DNA of 47,040 nt from Candidatus Thalassarchaeum betae. Lineage in GTDB: Archaea; Thermoplasmatota; Poseidoniia; Poseidoniales; Thalassarchaeaceae. Each line of letters opens with the position of its first letter. Positions within the stretch are counted from its first letter, which is position 1. Below are positions 19,254 to 26,369 of the stretch, one piece after another. The DNA lies in the NCBI GenBank assembly GCA_003193925.1, contig PSPG01000013.1:1-47040 (forward strand). The letters are read 5' to 3'. Below the pieces are notes generated by a model, which was given only the letters and a program-made list of their open reading frames with translations, did not search any database and was not told the origin of the DNA. Made by a program: the position numbers and the translations under genes.

Positions 19254-20981
19254 ATGGCCGATCCTGCAGATTGGGACCCCGACATAGTCTCGGCCGTGCG
19301 CAAGTACGCACTGCAAAATGCGGTTGAGTATGCAGGCGAAGGGCAGTCGGGCAGCGTGCTGGGCAGGCTGCTGGCAGAGCGTGAGGACCTTCGTCGGATG
19401 GCTCGCGAGATTATGGCCCTGGTAGATGCCGAGGTCGCCGCTGCTAACTCGATGGCGGCGAGCCAAGGGGTGGATGCTGTTCGAGCCGAGCTCGAGCAGT
19501 CCGCACCGGAGGCCCTCAAGCGCCGGAAGCACCAGAAGGCGCAGGGGCTGCGCGAGTTACCCGGCGATACCTCCGGAGGCGTCGTCCTGAGGTTCGCGCC
19601 CAATCCCAACGGCCCGCTGTCTCTGGGCCATTCCCGTGGCGTTGCGATTAACTCCGAGTACGCGAAGATGTACGGCGGCAAGGTGGTGCTGCGGTTTGAC
19701 GATACCGACACTAAAGTCAAGCCGCCGGTCCCGGACGCCTACGGCTGGATAGCGGACGAGTACGAATGGCTGGCAGGAAGGCCTGCCGATATGGTCATCC
19801 GGGCCAGCGAGAGAATGCCGGTCTACCTCGAGCATGCCGAGCGGATGATTGCTGGGAGCTTCGGCTACGTCTGTAGTTGCAGCGCGGCGGAATTCAGGAA
19901 CCTGCGCGAGGACAAGAAAGACTGCCCGTGCAGGGACAGGGCTGCCTCAGACAGTCTGTCCGACTGGAAAGCGATGAACGCCGGCGAGATTGCGGAGGGG
20001 GATGCAGTGGTAAGGGTGAAGACCGATATGACGCTACCCAACCCCGCCCTACGCGACTGGCCTGCCCTGAGGATTCAGTACGCCCCTCACCCCATGGTCG
20101 GTGAGCGCTACAAGGTGTGGCCGCTGCTGGACTTCCAGAGCGCCATCGAGGATCACGAGCAGGGTATCACGCACATCGTCAGGGGAAAGGACCTGATGGA
20201 CAGCACTCGCAAACAGACCCTGCTCTACGAGCACTTTGGATGGGCCTACCCCGAAACGCTGTACTGGGGGCGGGTCAAGGTCCACGAGTTCGGTGGGTTC
20301 TCCACCTCCGGGATGCGCGCCTCCATCGAAGCCGGAGAGTACTCCGGCTGGGACGATGCGCGCCTTCCTACGCTCAAGGCGCTGCAGCGGAGGGGATTCC
20401 GCGCGCAATCGCTTCTGGACTTCTGGATTGACCTCGGACTGACCCAGAAGGACATCTCGATCTCGATGCAGACAATAGAGTCGTTCAACGCCAAGCGGAT
20501 CGATGCCTTGACCGAGCGCCGCAGCTTCGTCCGAGACCCGGTGATGCTGGCCTTGGACCGCAGTTCGGCGCCCGGCGGACCGGGCTCACAGATTACCATC
20601 CCGAAGCACCCCGGCGGCACCATTGAGGGGTTCCGGGAGTGGAGCGTGGGCGAGTCGGTGGCCGTCCAGTCCGCAGATGCCGCGGCCGGCAGCATCCGGC
20701 TGAAGGAGTACGCGGACATCGAGGCCTCAGGCGAATCGGCCGCGGTCGGGTCCTGGGACAGGTCCGACGACCGACCTGTAGTTCACTGGCTTCCCGCCAG
20801 CATGGGGCGTGATGCGGTACTGCACAGGCCGGAAGGAGGACGCATGGTTTCCGAGAGCGGGCTGCTCGAGGACTTCGAATTGGAAGCCGGCGAGATATAC
20901 CAACTAGAGAGAGTCGGTTTCGCCAAGCTCGACGAACTCCCTGAAAAAGGGCCTGCGAGCCTGCTCTGGCTACATGGGTAG
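19254..20981 (+). CDS. gltX: Glutamyl-tRNA synthetase (archaeal type)
   Basis: A 575-residue class I synthetase of the archaeal GluRS/GlnRS type. An archaeal N-terminal helical extension of about 100 residues precedes the catalytic core RFAPNPNGPLSLGHSRG, where LGHSRG (about residue 124) is the HIGH signature. Typical signals follow: RFDDTDTKVKPP, DFQSAIEDHEQGITHIVRG and WDDARLPTLKALQRRG. The KMSKS position reads FSTSGM. The C-terminus is the beta-barrel anticodon-binding domain. The ATG at 19254 (MADPADWD) is chosen over an in-frame start at 19200 that overlaps rnhB, because the longer N-terminus is cysteine-rich and unlike the family. Confidence 0.95.
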   Translation: MADPADWDPDIVSAVRKYALQNAVEYAGEGQSGSVLGRLLAEREDLRRMAREIMALVDAEVAAANSMAASQGVDAVRAELEQSAPEALKRRKHQKAQGLRELPGDTSGGVVLRFAPNPNGPLSLGHSRGVAINSEYAKMYGGKVVLRFDDTDTKVKPPVPDAYGWIADEYEWLAGRPADMVIRASERMPVYLEHAERMIAGSFGYVCSCSAAEFRNLREDKKDCPCRDRAASDSLSDWKAMNAGEIAEGDAVVRVKTDMTLPNPALRDWPALRIQYAPHPMVGERYKVWPLLDFQSAIEDHEQGITHIVRGKDLMDSTRKQTLLYEHFGWAYPETLYWGRVKVHEFGGFSTSGMRASIEAGEYSGWDDARLPTLKALQRRGFRAQSLLDFWIDLGLTQKDISISMQTIESFNAKRIDALTERRSFVRDPVMLALDRSSAPGGPGSQITIPKHPGGTIEGFREWSVGESVAVQSADAAAGSIRLKEYADIEASGESAAVGSWDRSDDRPVVHWLPASMGRDAVLHRPEGGRMVSESGLLEDFELEAGEIYQLERVGFAKLDELPEKGPASLLWLHG

Positions 20982-21009
20982 GAAGATTCGGCGCCTGTGG
21001 CGCCGCCCC

Positions 21010-21036
21010 CGCGAACCGCGTACGCGTGGTTCCGCG
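21010..21036 (+). other. Strong imperfect palindrome after gltX
   Basis: CGCGAACC (21010-21017) pairs with GGTTCCGCG (21028-21036) with one bulged C, and the centre GCGTACGC is itself palindromic. It stands in the 96-base gap between gltX and the next gene. It could be a transcript-ending or processing hairpin, or a dyad operator. No T-tract follows. Confidence 0.4.
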
Positions 21037-21077
21037 AGGCGGCGGATTCAAGGGAGGCGGGCCAGCCACATAGACCG

Positions 21078-23093
21078 ATGACGCGTAGGCACGGGCCCAA
21101 TGCCTTCGCTCTGGTGGCTCTGATGCTGGCCATGAGCATGTCCCCGATGGCGGTGGTCGCGCAGGACGATGTGACGTGCTGCAACTCCACCGAGTTCAGG
21201 CTCTACCTGCTGGGCGAGGCTGACGTTGGGACACTCACGCCATTCGACGGCGACTTGGAGGAAGACGAGGACGATTCCGAGTCGACCTTGGTCACCCCCT
21301 CCATCTTCGGCGAGATAAATATCGGTACTTGGGGCGTGGTCTGGGGCATCGAGGGCAGCTACCCCAACGCCAGCTGGGACTTTCGCATCCCCTACGAGGT
21401 CGAGGGTGCTGTCGGGGTTACCATCAACTCCACCCTCGAGGTCAAGATCGGTGGCTCGTTCTACGAGGGAAATTCCGGTATTGACCCGTATCTGACGGGT
21501 TCGGGCGAGTTGCAGATTACCGTGGATGTCGAGCAGGGAGATGTCCGAGACGGTGATCTGGTTGAGCTCACTCTGAGTGTGCAGAGCCTGATGTTCGCGC
21601 AGCCAGGGGATGATGCCGGAATCAGGTTCCTCTGGGGCTCGGAGGAGCACGATGCCCACGTCTCGATGAGATTTCCGTTGGTTGACATCGAGATGAAGGA
21701 CGCCAGCGTCCTCGGACGACTCGTCTACTTCCCGATCGTTCTCACATCGGGCTTCGACGACCGAATGTGGTCCGGTTCCACTGGGGGTATCGCGGTGCAG
21801 AACGCCGAGGTCAGCCAGATGCCGATAGCCACTGGACTGGAGGATGGGGTCGAGGTGACCTTCGTATGGGAGGTGCCTGAGACCTCGGAAGGCGGCAACG
21901 TCCGTGTCGACTTCCATCTCATACCCCAGAGCGGACTGAGTATCGATACCAGTCGCACCCATGACATCACCATCGGTGAGGACACCGGAAACACAGGAGG
22001 CTGGTACCCCGCGAACGAGCCCCTGCGGACTGGCGGCTCCTCATTGAACCTCGATATCGATGCTAAGTGGGACGGCTACAAGACAGACCGCGAGGTCATA
22101 ATCAGCTTCGATGGGGCGATGTCCCAGTGGATGCGCTGGGGACTGGACAACATCGGCAACCAGAGCCTCAGTTCGAGCAGTTGGTGGCGCAACCTGAACT
22201 CGTACTCTGACTCGGTCCCAACTGCGGACAAGCACAATGGACGCGTCGATGATTCAGAGTTGCTCGCGCTGCAGGGCCACCTGACCGGTTCCGCAGCGAA
22301 CATGCGCTCATTCCTGTCCAATGGCCTCTCACTCGAGGTCGAGGCGATTGTAGGAGTCAATCCGATCGACCTCGGGCCCACTGAGATTACCATCGACATG
22401 GGCGGCACCAGGGCCTTCAGCGCTGATGCCATCACCATCGTCATCGACACTTCTTACAGCACCAGTAGCGGTGAGAGGCAGGTACTGGTCGAGACCTTCG
22501 TGCGCTCCTCGCTCGAGGAGTACTGGACCGAGGTCGATCTAGATGCGGAGATCAGGGCCACCATGCTAGAGGACCTAGGTGCCGTCTCTGCCGACGAGAT
22601 TGAGTATTCTCACCGGCGGTGGTTAATTCTCGAGGTGATTACCATCGATCAGCCGGACCTAGATCCTGATTTAGATTTCAGACTGGAGTTTCAACCCTCT
22701 GGTAACACCATGTACAGTTCTCTGTTCGGTGCGATGTTTTGTGTCTTGATACTCTCTGCCGCCATCGGACTGGGTATGTCCCTGACGAAGAAGAGGGCGA
22801 GTGTGCCCGCCTTGGTCACGGTGGTCTCCCTAGGTGCTTTGGCTCTGGTGATCTACGTGCTCGGGATGCCGATGCCGATAGTTCTCGGAGTAGTGTTATC
22901 TTCCATGCTGTTGGTATTCCCCGTTGCCTTGGTATCCCCAAAACAGGAGACCATGCAGAGAATCAGCGAGCGTAAAGGCGGCCCGCACATAGATTGCCCG
23001 GCCTGCGGCACCTCTGTGCCCGTGGATTCTGACGTACGCCCCCTGAGACTGGAGTGCCCTAACTGCAAGAGCATGCTCAGGGTCGAAGAGTAA
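21078..23093 (+). CDS. Secreted-domain membrane protein with C-terminal zinc ribbon
   Basis: About 671 residues. The start at 21078 gives a clean signal peptide (MTRRHGPNAFALVALML, cleavage near VVAQDD). An extracellular beta-rich region of about 520 residues follows, with an acidic patch (DLEEDEDDSES) and alternating hydrophobic strands. Then come two to three TM helices (for example FCVLILSAAIGLGMSL and IVLGVVLSSMLLVFPVALV) and a cytoplasmic zinc ribbon with CPACGTSVP and CPNCKSML. I recognise no family for the extracellular part. The topology, with an outside sensor-like domain and an inside metal ribbon, suggests signalling or assembly of surface structures, but this is inference. It converges with the next gene with no base between the stops. 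Confidence 0.75.
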   Translation: MTRRHGPNAFALVALMLAMSMSPMAVVAQDDVTCCNSTEFRLYLLGEADVGTLTPFDGDLEEDEDDSESTLVTPSIFGEINIGTWGVVWGIEGSYPNASWDFRIPYEVEGAVGVTINSTLEVKIGGSFYEGNSGIDPYLTGSGELQITVDVEQGDVRDGDLVELTLSVQSLMFAQPGDDAGIRFLWGSEEHDAHVSMRFPLVDIEMKDASVLGRLVYFPIVLTSGFDDRMWSGSTGGIAVQNAEVSQMPIATGLEDGVEVTFVWEVPETSEGGNVRVDFHLIPQSGLSIDTSRTHDITIGEDTGNTGGWYPANEPLRTGGSSLNLDIDAKWDGYKTDREVIISFDGAMSQWMRWGLDNIGNQSLSSSSWWRNLNSYSDSVPTADKHNGRVDDSELLALQGHLTGSAANMRSFLSNGLSLEVEAIVGVNPIDLGPTEITIDMGGTRAFSADAITIVIDTSYSTSSGERQVLVETFVRSSLEEYWTEVDLDAEIRATMLEDLGAVSADEIEYSHRRWLILEVITIDQPDLDPDLDFRLEFQPSGNTMYSSLFGAMFCVLILSAAIGLGMSLTKKRASVPALVTVVSLGALALVIYVLGMPMPIVLGVVLSSMLLVFPVALVSPKQETMQRISERKGGPHIDCPACGTSVPVDSDVRPLRLECPNCKSMLRVEE

Positions 23094-23951
23094 TCATTTC
23101 TGCCCATCCCTGAGAAGTGAGTCAACTAGCTTCCCCGCTGCTACTGGAGCCGGATTCTCCTTCCACAGCCCTGCGGCGGATGAGACCTGCCCCGCCAGAT
23201 CGGTGGACCAGCCGGGCCCAAGCACGCAGTGCCAGCCGATCTCCTCCAGTCTGGCAGTGGAGGGGGTAGAGCGTGCGAGGCCGGGACGCATCAGATGAGA
23301 GAGGGCGCGTGCCCGGCCCTCGAGATCCAATGTGGCCCAGCGTGAGGCGATCGCGTCCAGCGCGGTTGGGTCTATCCACGAATTGGCGCTGACGTTCGGC
23401 TCGGGCACCTCGGGCAGGGGGACGACGCGAATCGAGCCTTCCTTCACCAGAGCGTCACGCAGGGCCGTAAAAACCGGGTCGTAGGTGGTATCCAGAGCAG
23501 AGTGGAGCCAATTGCCAGAGATCGCCCAAGGTCTGAGCCGTCGCACTCTCGCGCCTCCCGGACAGATCGCCTGAGCCAGGGCATGAGCCTGGGCCACTGC
23601 GGTGAGCGGTCCCTTCCGAGCATCGCCCTGATGTCCCGTCAGGCCATCGACCACGACGCCGGACAGAGTGAGTTGAGGAGGCCCGGAAGCAAGGCGGGGA
23701 CCGCTCTCCTCAGCCGGTCCGAGAATATGCACCCATGCCCCCTCGGAAGGGGCCTCCAGTCTGAAGCGGCGCCGGTACGGGAGTCCGGCGTCGACCAACG
23801 CCGCCTCGATTGGGGCGATGGCCAGAGCACCCGGAAGGGATGGTGCTGCGAGCAGGAGTATCGTCTCGGTGCAACTACGCAACTCGTCGGCGGCCTGTGA
23901 GAGAACTCCGGCGACGGGGGTGAGCAGTTCGGTCTCGAGGAGAGCGCGCAT
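23094..23951 (-). CDS. Putative degenerate RecJ/Cdc45-like (DHH-superfamily) protein
   Basis: About 285 residues from the ATG at 23951 (MRALLETELL). Its place just after rps15 is where euryarchaea often carry a RecJ-like GINS-associated nuclease. The segment ILLLAAPSLPGALAIAPIEA followed by ALVDAGLPYRRRF has the pattern of the first DHH-domain strand and helix, where active enzymes have a DADG motif; here no Asp is present, nor is there a DHH triad. It is also much shorter than active archaeal RecJ. If the assignment is right it is a catalytically dead, structural relative like Cdc45. The identity rests on context and weak pattern similarity. The distance to rps15 is 43 bases. Confidence 0.45.
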   Translation of the reverse strand: MRALLETELLTPVAGVLSQAADELRSCTETILLLAAPSLPGALAIAPIEAALVDAGLPYRRRFRLEAPSEGAWVHILGPAEESGPRLASGPPQLTLSGVVVDGLTGHQGDARKGPLTAVAQAHALAQAICPGGARVRRLRPWAISGNWLHSALDTTYDPVFTALRDALVKEGSIRVVPLPEVPEPNVSANSWIDPTALDAIASRWATLDLEGRARALSHLMRPGLARSTPSTARLEEIGWHCVLGPGWSTDLAGQVSSAAGLWKENPAPVAAGKLVDSLLRDGQK

Positions 23952-23994
23952 TGGGGGGGCTGTGGGGCCGGGGTTCAAATTCCCTGCGCAGGAA

Positions 23995-24450
23995 TCACTC
24001 GACCATCAGTCGCAACTGATCGCGCTTGTAGGCCCAACTCTCATCGAGTTGACCGGTGCTCTTGTAGTACCTAGCGAGGCGGCGGATCTTCGACTCGCAG
24101 AGCTCGAGTTGGCGGCGGTTGTGTAGGTCCTTACGGTTGCCGGTGAGGTGGTCCATGAGACCCAAAGCCCTGCGCATGAGGTTCATCATGTCCTCAGGGT
24201 ACCTCGGTGAGATGCCGTTGCGGGCCAGAGTCTGGGAGATTCGCTCGCCCATGACCAAGCGGACATCGGGTACTGCGTGCTGGTCACGCAGGAGGGTTCC
24301 GATTACAGAGGTCGAATGCCCTTCCTGTGCCAAGCTGACGATTAGGTCCTCTACTTCCTTCTTGTCCGTGGCTGACCATGCTGGGGCCTCGCTCACGCTG
24401 GGCTTGCTGGATCCGCTGCGACCCTTTCCACCGCTGTGCATTCGTGCCAT
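23995..24450 (-). CDS. rps15: 30S ribosomal protein uS15 (archaeal S15/S13e)
   Basis: 151 residues, the usual archaeal length. The start MARMHSGGKGRSGSSKP is the typical archaeal/eukaryotic N-terminal extension. The core matches uS15: PEDMMNLMRRALGLMDHL, RKDLHNRRQLELCESKIRRL and the C-terminal YYKSTGQL. A GGTGGTG Shine-Dalgarno-like element lies just before the ATG, and a TATA-like box about 41 bases upstream implies a short leader of about 15 bases, unlike the leaderless genes nearby. Confidence 0.97.
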   Translation of the reverse strand: MARMHSGGKGRSGSSKPSVSEAPAWSATDKKEVEDLIVSLAQEGHSTSVIGTLLRDQHAVPDVRLVMGERISQTLARNGISPRYPEDMMNLMRRALGLMDHLTGNRKDLHNRRQLELCESKIRRLARYYKSTGQLDESWAYKRDQLRLMVE

Positions 24451-24487
24451 TCACACCACCTAGGCGTCCGGCCGACCTGCTCTCCCT

Positions 24488-24495
24488 CTTTAATC
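24488..24495 (-). promoter_or_regulatory. TATA-like box for rps15
   Basis: The minus strand reads GATTAAAG, about 41 bases before the rps15 ATG. It would start a transcript near 24465 with a short leader containing the GGTGGTG element. Confidence 0.45.
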
Positions 24496-24505
24496 GCTAC
24501 GCAAA

Positions 24506-24520
24506 CCACCCGAAGGGTGG
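24506..24520 (-). terminator. Hairpin directly after arcS
   Basis: On the minus strand CCACCC TTC GGGTGG forms a 6-bp stem and is followed by TTTG, beginning 2 bases after the arcS stop codon. It lies before the rps15 TATA-like box, so it could end the arcS transcript. Confidence 0.45.
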
Positions 24521-24522
24521 GC

Positions 24523-26307
24523 TCACAACCGGTGATGTGCTCGTGCCAGTCTACCCGGGCCATTAGGCCACTCCCACCCGGGTGCTTCGGCACGCGCTGA
24601 TCCGACCAGCCCACCGTCTTGCATCACCAGAACCTCGTCGCCTGCCCTGATCCCCGCCTCGGCGCTCTCGACGTTCGTGGCGAACAAGTCGCCGCGCCAC
24701 TCCACTCCGGTTCTGAGGAGCACTCTCGGCAGCGCATCGCAGGCGTCCAGCAGTGGCAGGCAGGACTTCGAGAAGGCGAAGCGCCCTGTGCGTGGGTTCC
24801 ATTGGGCTATCTGCACTCCTTCCCTCTTGATGGTGAATATCGGCGGGCGGCCTTGGATTGATGCGCCTTCGAGCCAAGTGTCGGTGCCGTGTTGGAACCG
24901 CGACAGCGCTCGCAGCTGGGCCAGTCTGTGCCGGCCCTTCTTGAGATTGGGCAGCCTCAGATCCTCGGCGGCGCGATTGACTTCGGATGTCAAGCGCTCC
25001 AGAGCCTCCTCTGAGCCGGCGGAGTCGTCGCCTCGAGTATCGACGACCTCGAGGGCTTTGACCTCGATTTCGACTCCGGAGTGGTTGATAATTAGCGAGT
25101 ACCCAACCCTCGACGCCAGACGCGCAACCATGTCATGGATAACGGCGAGCTCGTCGGAGTCCCAATCGCCGGTCACGGGTATGTCGTAGTTCGCCGCGGG
25201 CCATATCTCCTCCAATTCCCTCGGCACCAGCCCCAGCGGGGCTGTGACCATCACCTGATGGGCCCCATTGGACTGTATGGCCCTGCGGAACCTCCTGTGA
25301 CTCTGGGACACCCTGTACGGCTTGGTGGCCGAGCAGGGCAGCAGGACAAGAACCTCGCGCTGGTGCTCCGGGGGCTCGTGCTCGTCCGCGACCCTGTTCC
25401 GCCAATCGTGTATGAGAGCGTCTTCGCGGCTCGTGTAGGTGTGGCACCTGAGCGTGCGCTCACTACCCACGACTCTTGCCAGACCGGCGCGCCAACCCTC
25501 GTGCTCGCGCATCTTGGCGTCGTGCTGGCGCAGTCGCTCGACCGAACGAGGGCTCGAAGTGCTCTGACGCTCGGCGAGCTCGCGCAGCGAACCGTTTCTG
25601 ATTGCTGTCCTGGTGGCTGCGATAGCACGCGACCAAGCCGCGCATTGGGCATCCATATCCGCGGTCTCGCCGATTGTCTCCTCAACGTCTCTAGGACCGT
25701 CCTCCGAGAGCAGCACACCGAGCGACGATGCGTGCCTCGATCGGGCCATGTCGAACAGATCGACCCCCATCCAAGCGAGCAGAGCGCAGTTGTCGGGACC
25801 GGCGATGCCGGGAGTCCAGAGCAGCGAGGTCGGGAATCGCACCCTCAAGGCATCGAGGGCATCGACGAGCATCCCCGGCCGCTTGGCCAACTGCGGTGCG
25901 TCTACCAAGACCACCACCGATGGCTCGAGATCGGCGTCGTTGAGGCTCCGATCGTGGTGCATCGCCTGCCATGAGACGGGAAGCAACTGCGCACCGCTCG
26001 CGAACTCGCCCGAATCAGACTCGGCGAGGCTAGGAGGAAGGACCAGCCCCTCGGTGGCCTCCCAGATGTCCTCGCAGTCGAACGGATAGCAGAGATTGGC
26101 ACGTGTAGAGAGCGTGATTCTCGCGGGGGGGGATCCTCCTTCCCTGAGGCTTGCGAACGGGGCGAGGGCGGGCGGCAGTTCGGGGTCCTGAGGGCCCAAT
26201 ACCAGCCCGGGAGTCCATGCCACAGGCTGATACCTGTCCCCGAGCGACATCAGCCTGCCGAATCGGTGGCGTGCAGCCACACCACGGGCCAGCGGTCGCT
26301 CGGACAT
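24523..26307 (-). CDS. arcS: Archaeosine synthase (ArcS/TgtA2), TGT-like with PUA domain
   Basis: About 594 residues. The N-terminal half is a tRNA-guanine-transglycosylase-like barrel. The ArcS-specific motif LPCSATKPYRVSQSHRRF is near residue 318. The C-terminal region (about 520-590) is a PUA RNA-binding domain with RAGDEVLVMQDGGLVGSARA. ArcS converts the nitrile of preQ0 at position 15 of tRNA to the formamidine of archaeosine; it needs a separate transglycosylase, not in this window. The ATG at 26307 (MSERPL) is preferred to one four codons upstream. It diverges from the receptor-like gene at 26370 with 62 bases between them. Confidence 0.9.
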   Translation of the reverse strand: MSERPLARGVAARHRFGRLMSLGDRYQPVAWTPGLVLGPQDPELPPALAPFASLREGGSPPARITLSTRANLCYPFDCEDIWEATEGLVLPPSLAESDSGEFASGAQLLPVSWQAMHHDRSLNDADLEPSVVVLVDAPQLAKRPGMLVDALDALRVRFPTSLLWTPGIAGPDNCALLAWMGVDLFDMARSRHASSLGVLLSEDGPRDVEETIGETADMDAQCAAWSRAIAATRTAIRNGSLRELAERQSTSSPRSVERLRQHDAKMREHEGWRAGLARVVGSERTLRCHTYTSREDALIHDWRNRVADEHEPPEHQREVLVLLPCSATKPYRVSQSHRRFRRAIQSNGAHQVMVTAPLGLVPRELEEIWPAANYDIPVTGDWDSDELAVIHDMVARLASRVGYSLIINHSGVEIEVKALEVVDTRGDDSAGSEEALERLTSEVNRAAEDLRLPNLKKGRHRLAQLRALSRFQHGTDTWLEGASIQGRPPIFTIKREGVQIAQWNPRTGRFAFSKSCLPLLDACDALPRVLLRTGVEWRGDLFATNVESAEAGIRAGDEVLVMQDGGLVGSARAEAPGWEWPNGPGRLARAHHRL

Positions 26308-26369
26308 GGCGCATCGCACTGACGCGGTTCGCTTGAAGGATTCTAAGGTGGAGCCGGGTCGGCGGGTAC

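Noticed and set aside
23894-23990. Possible tRNA on the plus strand, from the T-loop-like GGTTCAAATTCC and a GCGCAGG end that pairs weakly with CCTGTGA
   Set aside because: The T-stem is imperfect, no D-arm or anticodon arm can be drawn, the length is about 97 bases, and most of it lies in a coding region. At best it is chance or a remnant.
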